A stretch of DNA of 6,944 nucleotides, taken from assembly GCA_009691925.1 (NCBI GenBank), contig SIAG01000220.1, positions 1-6,944 of the forward strand, in the 5' to 3' direction. Source of the DNA: Planctomycetaceae bacterium. Lineage in GTDB: Bacteria; Planctomycetota; Planctomycetia; Pirellulales; UBA1268. Position 1 is the stretch's first letter, and every line of letters starts with the position of its first letter. Below are positions 1 through 5,604 of the stretch, one piece after another. Under the pieces are notes generated by a model that saw nothing but the letters and a program-made list of their open reading frames with translations, was not told the DNA's origin and did no database searches. A program made the position numbers and the translations under genes.

Positions 1-88
1 TGATCGGGGCGGCACCGGCCGGAGCCGCCAGCAGGCAGGCCAAGGCCGCCAGCCAAAGGGAAAAGGCTTTCCAAGAAAAGTACGGCAT
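1..88 (-). CDS. N-terminal part of a secreted protein (signal peptide), cut by window edge
   Basis: Only the first 29 codons are inside the window. The start ATG (88-86) is preceded on the minus strand by AAAGGA at 101-96, seven bases upstream, which is a good ribosome binding site. The translation begins MPYFSWKAFSLWLAALACLL and continues AAPAGAAPI. That is a typical Sec signal peptide: one basic residue near the start, a hydrophobic core of Leu and Ala, and a small-residue cleavage region around AGA-A. The single Cys has Ala-Leu-Ala before it, a poor lipobox, so type I cleavage is more likely than lipoprotein processing. The mature protein lies beyond the edge, so its function cannot be named. 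It faces the same way as the DUF1571 gene but is separated from it by about 560 bases and a terminator, so it is probably transcribed separately. Confidence 0.75.
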   Translation of the reverse strand, partial: MPYFSWKAFSLWLAALACLLAAPAGAAPI

Positions 89-176
89 ACGATCGTCCTT
101 TCGGTGAGCACATCGGCATTCCACGGAGGACCGTAAACACTGCCCCCCCCAACTCAACAGACCACACCAACACTTC

Positions 177-205
177 ATGTCAAGGTAAATCCAAGGCGCT
201 GTCAA
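177..205 (-). promoter_or_regulatory. candidate sigma70-like promoter for the secreted-protein gene
   Basis: On the minus strand a perfect TTGACA (205-200) is followed after 17 bases by TGACAT (182-177), which matches TATAAT at three of six positions including the last two. A second TTGACA occurs at 183-178 but has no good -10 partner. A-rich tracts (minus strand) lie further upstream at about 247-275 and could help curvature or UP contact. Transcription from here would leave a 5' leader of roughly 80 bases before the ATG at 88. The -10 match is weak and planctomycete promoters are poorly defined, so this is only a candidate. Confidence 0.28.
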
Positions 206-410
206 AAGTTTCTCGATGTTTCCGTAAGCCACGGCCGCCCGATCACTTTTTTCCCGATTTATTTTTTCCACATCGCACGCACCACACGCAGAAAGCGAAA
301 TCTGAAAGACACTTTCCCGCACCGGCGACTCGTCACCCCCGGATGTTGCGGCGGCACCAACGCCTATCCGCGACGAGTTAGAACCGGGCGGGAATCGAAT
401 CGAAATAAGG
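206..410. other. intergenic stretch with no recognisable gene
   Basis: I see no convincing coding region here on either strand. The segment holds short T-rich runs (plus strand, about 247-275), the most AT-rich part of the window. It also holds a 7-bp inverted repeat (ACTCGTC at 328-334, GACGAGT at 372-378) whose 37-base loop is too long to be convincing. It probably serves as the upstream region of the left-edge gene. Confidence 0.5.
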
Positions 411-490
411 GGCGGCAAGGGGGCGACCGTCGCGGCAAAGCGGCCGCCGGCGCGGCAAGGCGGCTGCCGTCGCGGCAAAGCGGCCGCCGG
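411..490. repeat. 20-bp tandem repeat, four units, alternating A/B type
   Basis: Four consecutive 20-base units lie at 411-430, 431-450, 451-470 and 471-490. The units at 431-450 and 471-490 are identical. The unit at 451-470 differs from them at a few positions, and the first unit is more diverged. All begin with a GCGGCAA core. Each of the last three units can form its own short hairpin: GCGGC/GCCGC at 432-436 with 443-447, and likewise in the last unit, and CGGCA/TGCCG at 453-457 with 465-469. The repeat lies beyond the terminator of the DUF1571 gene and is probably not translated, although a minus-strand frame is open through it. Confidence 0.8.
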
Positions 491-555
491 CACGGGTTGC
501 TTGTGCCAGGCGAAAAAACGCCAGCACAGCGGACGGCTCCAGCACCGCTCGCCTC

Positions 556-601
556 AAAAACGACGCCGCCCCGCGTCGATCGGGTCGACGCGGGGCGGCG
601 T
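556..601 (-). terminator. strong intrinsic terminator of the DUF1571 gene
   Basis: A perfect 17-bp inverted repeat pairs 563-579 with 585-601 around a five-base loop (580-584). Read on the minus strand, the hairpin is followed at once by CGTTTTTGAG (T run at 560-556). A GC-rich stem with a terminal T run is the classic rho-independent form. It begins 46 bases after the DUF1571 stop codon. On the plus strand no T run follows the hairpin, so termination should act on minus-strand transcripts only. Confidence 0.92.
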
Positions 602-647
602 GAAGAGCGTGGGCGTGGTGCGAAGGCGGCGGCGAAGGCCTGCCGGA

Positions 648-1538
648 TCACTTCCCGCCGAACTTGTAGGTTGTGTTTTTGGGATCGAAGTCGGCATCGG
701 TGAAGCCGTTGTTGACCTTCACGTTCATGTACGTGTACTCCTCCATGAGGAGCGGTTGGCCGCCGGCCTCGAGCGGCCAGTCGTACGACTCGTAGCGGAT
801 CGGGATCGTCAGCTCGTCGTCGATGAAGACGCGGGCGAGGTGGAAGCGGAAGTTCTTCCGCGCCGTCGGGTGGGTCACCTGGATGCAGGTGCAGACGCGG
901 CCGTTGACCTTGGCGTTGGGGTAGAAGTTGACCTCGCACTCGCCATACTGCGAGTCGTGCCGCGCCACCTCGACGAGCCGCTGGGTGAGGTTTTCGACGC
1001 CGAGCTCGGTGATCGGGTAGCGCTGGCCCGACATCGCCATCATGCTCTGGGGCTTGAGCGAGACGGTGCCGACGAGGGCCCGCACCCCGCTGCCGGCATG
1101 GGCGAGCATGTTGCCGTCATTACGGCCGTCGAAGTAGAGGACTTCCTGCCCCTTGACGCTGTCGGGGCCGAGGAAGGAAAGGTAGACGCTAAACGGCTTC
1201 TGGCGGATCTTGGCAAACATGTACTCGTGCTCGCCAAGCTTGCCGTCGATCCGCTCGCGCTTGACGACGGTCGCCGAGTAATCCTCGATGTTGTCTTGGA
1301 TCCCCTTGAGCCCCTTCTCCGCCAGTTCGAGGGCCGGCTTGAGCGGATGCTCCGCCTCGGTGAAAGGGACCGCCGCCGGCGAGCCGATGTTCCCGCGGGG
1401 GAGGCCGCCGTTGGGGAGCAGCCCCGGGCCGAAGTCGGCGGCCGTCTGGCCGCGGGCCGCAGGGGTCAACAGGGCGACGGCGAGGATCACGCCCAGGCCC
1501 GCCGTAGAAAACCATCTGTCCTGTCGCACCCAGGCCAT
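648..1538 (-). CDS. DUF1571 family secreted protein, 296 aa
   Basis: The start at 1538 is chosen because GGAGGG (1550-1545) lies six bases upstream and the protein then opens with a signal peptide (MAWVRQD, hydrophobic core about residues 11-27, likely cut after ARG at 28-30). The longer frame back to 1754 adds Arg/Pro-rich residues that look non-coding. The mature part has the DUF1571 pattern: residues 87-95 (DYSATVVKR), PFSVYLSFLGPDSVKGQEVLYF at about 115-136, MLAHAGSG at 144-151, RYPITELG at 173-180, and a C-terminal half with beta-like segments ending YKFGGK. DUF1571 proteins are predicted secreted proteins of unknown function in planctomycetes. The spacing of charged and beta segments suggests a LolA-like open barrel, but that is only inference. 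The gene appears to be single, with its own terminator, and is divergent from the hydrolase-lipid cluster. Confidence 0.88.
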   Translation of the reverse strand: MAWVRQDRWFSTAGLGVILAVALLTPAARGQTAADFGPGLLPNGGLPRGNIGSPAAVPFTEAEHPLKPALELAEKGLKGIQDNIEDYSATVVKRERIDGKLGEHEYMFAKIRQKPFSVYLSFLGPDSVKGQEVLYFDGRNDGNMLAHAGSGVRALVGTVSLKPQSMMAMSGQRYPITELGVENLTQRLVEVARHDSQYGECEVNFYPNAKVNGRVCTCIQVTHPTARKNFRFHLARVFIDDELTIPIRYESYDWPLEAGGQPLLMEEYTYMNVKVNNGFTDADFDPKNTTYKFGGK

Positions 1539-1781
1539 CGCGCACCCTCCATGGAGAAGCGGGGTCTGGAGTGAGCCCGCTCGGCTGTCGACACCGCGTA
1601 CCCCTTCATCGCCCCCGGCTGTCCCCGGCATGAACCGTTCGAACGAAACCGGAACCGCCGTCAGAATCCGACGGCACGCCGATCTGACCGCCCACCGGGA
1701 GCGTCCGACGGCACGAGGGGGGGGAGTGTAGCGGCCGCGCCCGAGCGAAACCATCCCATCTTTCCAATCGAAACGGCCCCG
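1539..1781. other. upstream region of the DUF1571 gene, no gene seen
   Basis: No frame here looks coding on either strand. It should hold the promoter for the minus-strand DUF1571 gene, but I could not find a convincing -35/-10 pair. Two small symmetric sites stand out: a perfect 10-bp palindrome CGTTCGAACG (1636-1645) and a 6-bp-stem hairpin GCCGTC/GACGGC (1657-1662 with 1670-1675). The palindrome has the size of a dimeric operator half-site pair, but that is speculation. Confidence 0.45.
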
Positions 1782-1934
1782 CTAGGAGGCTGTGGATAAA
1801 GTGCAGGCCCGACCGCACGAGGCGGTCGCGAGTGCGTAGCACTCGAGAAAACCGGAGGTTTTCCAAGTGGACTGATTTTCCCGGCTGCCCCGCAGCCGGT
1901 CCGGTCATGGATGACTTTTTCCACGGGCAGCTAG
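1782..1934. repeat. 153-bp inverted-repeat element with four internal hairpins (MITE-like or structured RNA)
   Basis: The outer arms 1782-1802 and 1914-1934 are inverted repeats matching at 16 of 21 positions, including CTAG at the extreme ends and the GTGGA and AAAGT blocks. Inside are four perfect stem-loops: 1810-1828 (7 bp, loop ACGAG), 1829-1845 (7 bp, loop GTA), 1847-1863 (7 bp, loop GGA) and 1881-1899 (8 bp, loop CCC). There is no convincing coding frame. The layout fits a small non-autonomous transposable element or the fused ends of a decayed insertion sequence. The CTAG ends would suit a 4-bp target duplication of an IS5-type element, but CTAG is its own reverse complement, so duplication and inverted repeat cannot be told apart here. 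A structured RNA between the divergent genes is the alternative. Confidence 0.6.
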
Positions 1935-2036
1935 GGGTGTTTACGCCGAAAAACCCTCGCTCCTTGCCCCTCCTCGCTCCGGCAACCATGCTCGCAGATT
2001 GCCCTCCCGCTCGCGCTCCCCGCCCCGGCATCCCCC

Positions 2037-2762
2037 ATGGCCACCGTCGACGCGCCCACCCCGGCCCCCCAGATTGCTGTCACTCGGATCGAGTCGGAGC
2101 CGTTCGCGGAGCACAGCTATCTGGTGTCGCTGTCCGGGAGCCGCGACTGTGTTGTCATCGATCCGGGATTCGAACCGGACGCGATCCTCGAGGCGATCGA
2201 AGAGCAAGGGCTCGTGCCCCGGGCGATCCTGATCACGCACGGCCACTCCGACCACATCGCCGGCAACGGGACGTTGCGTGAGGCCTTCCCCGAACTGCCG
2301 ATCGTCGTCGGCCGCGGCGACGCCTCGAAACTCGTCGATCCGATGGGGAATCTCTCCGGGTTGTTCGGCCTTCCGATCACCAGCCCCCCCGCCGACCGGC
2401 TCCTCGACGACGAGGAGTCTTTTTCCGTCGCCGGGCTCGCCATCCGGGTGATGGAGATCCCCGGTCATTCCTCGGGGCATGTCGTGTTCCTCGTCGAGGG
2501 CTGCACGCCACCGGTCGTGTTCGGGGGGGATGTGCTGTTTCGGGAAGGCATCGGCCGGACCGACTTTCCGGACGGCGACTTCGCCGCCCTGGCCAGCGGG
2601 ATCCGCCGGAGGCTCTACACGCTCCCCGCCGCGACGGTCGTCTTTCCGGGGCATGGCCCCGAAACCACCGTCGGGCACGAGCGCAGCCACAATCCGTTCG
2701 TACCGTTGGTGCCCGTCGTGCCCGTCGCACCTTCTGGACCACGATCAGACCGGGCCGATTGA
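2037..2762 (+). CDS. glyoxalase II-like MBL-fold hydrolase, 241 aa
   Basis: This is a metallo-beta-lactamase-fold hydrolase of the short glyoxalase II (YcbL-like) type. Predicted metal ligands are all present: THGHSDH (H68, H70, D72, H73), H144 in IPGHSSGH, D165 in FGGDVLF, and H206 in FPGHGPET. The stretch FREGIGRTDFPDGD after the Asp is typical of this subgroup. The separate C-terminal domain of true hydroxyacylglutathione hydrolase is lacking, so the substrate is probably a thioester but cannot be fixed. There is no signal peptide, so it should be cytoplasmic. The only ATG in this frame is at 2037, with no clear Shine-Dalgarno site before it. The tail from about residue 221 is Pro/Val-rich and looks unstructured. 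It is the first gene of a plus-strand cluster, with 33 bases to the acyltransferase. Confidence 0.9.
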   Translation: MATVDAPTPAPQIAVTRIESEPFAEHSYLVSLSGSRDCVVIDPGFEPDAILEAIEEQGLVPRAILITHGHSDHIAGNGTLREAFPELPIVVGRGDASKLVDPMGNLSGLFGLPITSPPADRLLDDEESFSVAGLAIRVMEIPGHSSGHVVFLVEGCTPPVVFGGDVLFREGIGRTDFPDGDFAALASGIRRRLYTLPAATVVFPGHGPETTVGHERSHNPFVPLVPVVPVAPSGPRSDRAD

Positions 2763-2795
2763 CCCCCACCGCACCGACGATCGACAATTGACCAG

Positions 2796-3476
2796 ATGCT
2801 CTATCAAGCCGAACCGATGCCCGTCGACGTCGCCCCACCCCGCCGTGCCGGGCCTGGCCGCACGGCCGTCTGCCGCGCTGCCGGATTGACGCTCGCGGCG
2901 CTGGCGCGGTTGCTGTCGGGGGCGAGCGTGCGCTGGATCGCCTGTCAGCCCGACACCTGCCAGCGGTTCTACTTCGCCAACCACACCAGCCACCTCGACG
3001 CCCTCCTGATCTGGTCGTCGCTCCCCCAGCCGGTGCGCGAGTTGACCCGCCCGGTGGCCGCCAAGGATTACTGGTCGCGCGGGGTGCTGCGGCGCTGGCT
3101 CGCCGAGGAGGTGTTTGACGCCCTCCTCATCGACCGCACCGACATCAAGGTCCACCAGAGCCCCGTCGACGTGATGCTCCGCGAGATCGGCTCAACGCGC
3201 TCGCTGATCGTCTTCCCGGAGGGGAGCCGGAGCGTCACGGGAGATCTGGGGGAGTTCAAGAGCGGCCTCTACTACCTCGCCAAGAAGCGCCCCGACATCG
3301 AGCTCGTGCCGGTCCATATCGACAACCTCAACCGAATCCTCCCCCGCGGCGAGTTTCTCCCCGTTCCCCTCCTCTCCTGCATCAGCTTCGGGCCGCCGAT
3401 GTGGCTGGAGCATGGCGAGGCGAAGGTCAATTTCCTCGCCCGCGCGCGGAAAGCCGTGCAGGCGCTGAAGGAATGA
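2796..3476 (+). CDS. PlsC-type 1-acyl-sn-glycerol-3-phosphate acyltransferase, 226 aa
   Basis: It has the lysophosphatidic acid acyltransferase motifs in order. NHTSHLD at 62-68 gives the HX4D catalytic pair (H63, D68). FPEGSRS at 140-146 is the substrate-binding EGTR-type motif. FKSG at 154-157 and the VPV block at 171-173 are also family features. The expected reaction transfers a fatty acyl group to the sn-2 position of lysophosphatidate, giving phosphatidate at the inner membrane. A weakly hydrophobic stretch at about 29-41 could anchor the N terminus. The start may be the ATG at 2796 or the in-frame ATG at 2817 (residue 8); neither has a clear ribosome binding site. The next gene, a CdsA-type cytidylyltransferase 10 bases downstream, uses phosphatidate, which supports the assignment. 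Acyl-chain and acceptor preference cannot be read from the sequence. Confidence 0.88.
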   Translation: MLYQAEPMPVDVAPPRRAGPGRTAVCRAAGLTLAALARLLSGASVRWIACQPDTCQRFYFANHTSHLDALLIWSSLPQPVRELTRPVAAKDYWSRGVLRRWLAEEVFDALLIDRTDIKVHQSPVDVMLREIGSTRSLIVFPEGSRSVTGDLGEFKSGLYYLAKKRPDIELVPVHIDNLNRILPRGEFLPVPLLSCISFGPPMWLEHGEAKVNFLARARKAVQALKE

Positions 3477-3486
3477 ACGCCCTGCC

Positions 3487-4443
3487 ATGAACGACATCCG
3501 CACAATCGCCCTCATCGCCGGGGTGCTCCTCCTCCTCCTCGTGGCCACCGCCGTCGGGCAGTTCCTCGCCCGCAACCCCGATCGCAGCCTTAATCCCGCC
3601 GCGGTGAACGCCTTCAACCTCCGGCTGCGGGGGTGGTGGATCATCTGCACCGTCCTTGCCGCGGCCTTCTGGCTGGGGACGACGACGACGGTGGTCCTCT
3701 GCGGGCTGGTGTCGTTTTGGGCCCTCCGGGAGTTCATTACGCTCACCCCCACGCGTAAGGGCGACCACCGCGCGCTGTTTTGGGTCTTCTTCCTGTTCAC
3801 GCCGCTCCATTACGTGCTCGTGGCCTACAACCGCTATGACCTGTTCAGCGTCTTCCTCCCTCTCTACGGCACGCTCTTCGTTCTCGCCCGCGTGGCGATG
3901 GCGGGCGACTACAAGCGCTTCCTCGAACGGACGGCGAAGATCCAGGCCGGTCTGGTCGTCTGCGTCTACTGCCTCTCGTTCGCCGCAGCGCTGCTCCATG
4001 TAAGGATCCGCGGGCAGGATACGGCCAACAGCGGCGCCAACTTCCGCCTCCTCTTCTTCCTCATTCTCCTGGTGCAGTTTGCCGACTGCATGCAGTATGT
4101 CTGGAGCCGGATGGCCGGCCGGAGGCCCGTGGCCCCGGAGGTGAGCTCGACACGCACCTGGGAGGGCCTCCTCGGCAGCGCCACGAGCACGGCGCTGCTG
4201 GCCGCCGTCTTGTGGTGGGCGGCGCCCCCCTTCGAGCCCTGGCAGGCGGCGCTGGTCGGCTTCGTCGTCGCGGTGATGGGCTTCGCCGGCGGGATGACGA
4301 TGTCGGCGATCAAGCGCGACCGCGGCGTCAAGGACTACGGCACGCTCGTGGTGGGCCACGGCGGCGTCCTCGACCGGGTCGACTCGATGTGCTTCGCGGC
4401 ACCGGTCTTTTACCACCTCACGTGGTTCGTCGCCGGGCAGTAG
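3487..4443 (+). CDS. phosphatidate cytidylyltransferase (CdsA family), 318 aa
   Basis: It should convert phosphatidate and CTP to CDP-diacylglycerol and pyrophosphate in the inner membrane. The C terminus carries the CDP-diacylglycerol synthase signature at residues 273-299: S-A-I-K-R at 273-277, K-D at 282-283, then HGGVLDRVD at 291-299. The upstream TWEG block (224-227) and D200 in a TM-flanking position are also typical. About nine or ten hydrophobic segments are visible, for example about 7-22, 52-62, 66-82, 97-113, 154-172, 186-199, 232-246, 253-272 and 301-316. It lies 10 bases after the acyltransferase stop, so the two are probably co-transcribed. An ATG at 3473 overlapping that stop reads only a few codons out of frame. 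Acyltransferase-adjacent CdsA proteins are often a second copy (YnbB-like), so this may not be the only CdsA of the cell. Residues 14-18 are a run of Leu encoded by five CTC codons. Confidence 0.92.
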   Translation: MNDIRTIALIAGVLLLLLVATAVGQFLARNPDRSLNPAAVNAFNLRLRGWWIICTVLAAAFWLGTTTTVVLCGLVSFWALREFITLTPTRKGDHRALFWVFFLFTPLHYVLVAYNRYDLFSVFLPLYGTLFVLARVAMAGDYKRFLERTAKIQAGLVVCVYCLSFAAALLHVRIRGQDTANSGANFRLLFFLILLVQFADCMQYVWSRMAGRRPVAPEVSSTRTWEGLLGSATSTALLAAVLWWAAPPFEPWQAALVGFVVAVMGFAGGMTMSAIKRDRGVKDYGTLVVGHGGVLDRVDSMCFAAPVFYHLTWFVAGQ

Positions 4444-4450
4444 CTGGCCA

Positions 4451-4468
4451 CGGATCGCCGGCGATCCG
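4451..4468. terminator. 18-bp perfect palindrome between convergent genes
   Basis: CGGATCGCC is followed directly by its own reverse complement GGCGATCCG, starting eight bases after the cytidylyltransferase stop and ending 15 bases before the stop of the opposing gene. A hairpin here could serve transcripts from both sides, as expected at a convergent junction. No T run follows on either strand and some central pairs must open to form a loop, so this is not a textbook intrinsic terminator. A protein binding site is also possible. Confidence 0.4.
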
Positions 4469-4482
4469 CAACTGGGGCACCG

Positions 4483-4824
4483 TTACGCCAGATCTGCCTC
4501 GGCATCGCCTTCGCTTCTGACGACGAGCCCCGCAGCGTCGACGATGAAGCGGACCTGCGGTCGAATCGCCCAATCTCGATTCGATCCCTCGCCGACGACT
4601 CGCAGGAGGCATCCGGGATTCAGGTCTACCGCTTCGACCGAGTAGGTCAGGAATCCCTCCATCACATAATCGCGGAATCGGACGGATCCCGTCAGCAAAT
4701 CGGCGTGGTCAGCCACACCGAGACTTCTTGCAGACAAGCCGAAGCACAGGTGGTGGCTTGCGTCAGCCTCGAAAAGGCGTTTGAGCGCCGTGCGGCAATC
4801 ATCGTCAAGCGTGAACGTCGCCAT
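4483..4824 (-). CDS. hypothetical protein, 113 aa
   Basis: I do not recognise this protein. I prefer the start ATG at 4824 (MATFTLDDDCRTALKRLF) over the longer frame from 4899, whose extra 25 residues are Arg/Pro-rich and overlap the fragment upstream. It has a mixed composition typical of a small soluble protein: an acidic N-terminal helix-like part, then alternating beta-like segments (VRFRDYVMEGFLTYSVEAVD at about 48-67, CLLRVVGEG at 72-80, VRFIVDAAGLVVR at 91-103) and an acidic tail. There is no signal peptide or membrane segment. The purine-rich GGGAAG upstream is very close to the start. It is the last gene of the minus-strand group, overlaps the preceding fragment by 20 bases and ends convergently with the cytidylyltransferase. 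It could be an immunity-type or other accessory protein, but nothing shows this directly. Confidence 0.6.
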   Translation of the reverse strand: MATFTLDDDCRTALKRLFEADASHHLCFGLSARSLGVADHADLLTGSVRFRDYVMEGFLTYSVEAVDLNPGCLLRVVGEGSNRDWAIRPQVRFIVDAAGLVVRSEGDAEADLA

Positions 4825-5063
4825 GGCTTCCCGCCGATCTCTTCCCGGTTGGTCCCGAATCTTCGGCTGATGGTAGGGCGTGTTCCCTGTACGGGGCAAA
4901 CCGGTAGTATTTGGGCCGATTATCGAGCCGGACGTGAAGCCAGGGCACGCCGGCGCCAGCCGTGCTCAGCCACACAGCGTTGGCCCCGACGCGTCGCGCC
5001 ATCGCGTGGCGCTCTCGGCCACACTCACCGCTCGGTGAACGAGCGGACGTCGCCGTACCACAC
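4805..5063 (-). pseudogene. frameshifted remnant with WLHVRLDNRPKYY motif
   Basis: The clear part is the reading frame ending at 4805. It contains RRVGANAVWLSTAGAGVPWL followed by HVRLDNRPKYYRFAPYREH. I recognise this as the conserved C-terminal block of a hypothetical protein family but cannot name it with certainty. The ATG at 5002 would start inside that block. Upstream, the frame shifted by one base reads VWYGDVRSFTER from a GTG at 5063 and stops at TGA 5027-5025. Skipping one base there joins it smoothly to ECGRERHAMARRVG in the conserved frame. The combined product would be about 85 aa. The GTG lies two bases after the stop of the repeat-protein gene. I read this as a gene broken by a +1 frameshift. 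A programmed frameshift at CGG TGA G, a sequencing error, or a short 65-aa protein from 5002 remain possible. Confidence 0.5.
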
Positions 5064-5065
5064 GG

Positions 5066-5476
5066 TCAGGCGACAAAGTCTTCCTCCTCCAATCGCCTGA
5101 CGGCTGTCTCGCGGACGAACGACTGATCGTCATCGGTAAGCATCTGCAGGACGTGCTTCGTCACCTTCTTGTTGCAGGCAATCCTGTGCCGAACACCTTC
5201 ATCGGGATCGCCCGCCAAGACCAGCTGCAACGCCTCTGGAAGCTTCCGCTTCATAGCCACGGCGACGCGAACCCGTGAATCCGGGTCGCGACTGAGCTCC
5301 TCGAGAACCTCGACCGGCACGGTCTTGTTGCAAGCCACCCACTCCCGCATATCGGGATACTTCTCGATAACCGCCCGCCAGACCGTCACGGCAGCCGCAT
5401 CATGCGCCGCCCTGTACTGCTCCCCCGGAATCTCGCTGGTGCGGAGCCTCACGAAGTCTGCAGCGGAATCGATCAT
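5066..5476 (-). CDS. LRV/HEAT-like repeat protein, 136 aa
   Basis: This is a small all-helical repeat protein. After an N-terminal part (residues 1-40), three units of about 24-26 residues follow: PDMREWVACNKTVPVEVLEE at 41-60, PDSRVRVAVAMKRKLPEAL at 65-83, and PDEGVRHRIACNKKVTKHVL at 91-110. A partial fourth unit starts at about 117. The phrase 'VR..VA.N....P..VLE.LA.D.D' is the hallmark of leucine-rich-variant and HEAT-like repeats, which act as protein-binding scaffolds. Such short proteins occur beside toxin or immunity genes, which would fit this neighbourhood, but the partner cannot be seen. The start ATG at 5476 is followed by a natural-looking N terminus; no clear Shine-Dalgarno site precedes it. 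The codon for the stop lies two bases before the GTG of the next remnant. Confidence 0.75.
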   Translation of the reverse strand: MIDSAADFVRLRTSEIPGEQYRAAHDAAAVTVWRAVIEKYPDMREWVACNKTVPVEVLEELSRDPDSRVRVAVAMKRKLPEALQLVLAGDPDEGVRHRIACNKKVTKHVLQMLTDDDQSFVRETAVRRLEEEDFVA

Positions 5477-5557
5477 GGTGTCGGAGTCGCCGCCTAGCGA
5501 AGGAGGTCACCGGCCAGGGCGGGCTTTACGCCCCCGACCGGACGGAGCGACCGTCTC

Positions 5558-5594
5558 GCCGGCCGCGCTTGCCGCAACGGGCCCGCAGGCCGGC
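5558..5594 (-). terminator. GC-rich hairpin downstream of the antitoxin-like gene
   Basis: GCCGGCC at 5558-5564 and GGCCGGC at 5588-5594 form a perfect 7-bp stem, starting about 10 bases after the antitoxin-like stop in its transcription direction. The 23-base loop contains further small inverted repeats. No T run follows, so it may slow rather than terminate transcription. Two more short hairpins lie in the same 128-base gap, GACGG/CCGTC (5541-5545 with 5551-5555) and GGGC/GCCC (5521-5524 with 5530-5533), so the gap before the repeat-protein gene is unusually structured. Confidence 0.3.
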
Positions 5595-5604
5595 AGCCAA
5601 GCTT

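Noticed and set aside
178..183. Second TTGACA on the minus strand as a separate -35 box
   Set aside because: No hexamer 16-18 bases downstream resembles TATAAT (best is TGTTGA). It fits better as part of the -10 region of the upstream TTGACA candidate.
364..939. Minus-strand open frame through the tandem repeat
   Set aside because: It runs through the strong terminator and over the DUF1571 gene in another frame, and its product is Arg/Pro/Ala-rich low-complexity sequence.
501..1574. Long plus-strand open frame of 357 codons
   Set aside because: It lies opposite the DUF1571 gene and its terminator, and its product is a low-complexity Val/Arg/Glu/Asp-rich chain. The minus-strand gene has a signal peptide, ribosome binding site and family motifs, so this is a GC-rich shadow frame.
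1941..2690. Minus-strand open frame of 249 codons opposite the MBL hydrolase
   Set aside because: It has no recognisable motif and sits over a gene with every expected metal ligand, so it is an antisense shadow.
3427..4416. Minus-strand open frame of 329 codons opposite the cytidylyltransferase
   Set aside because: The product is Glu/Arg/His-rich without any motif, whereas the plus strand encodes the complete CdsA signature and membrane segments.
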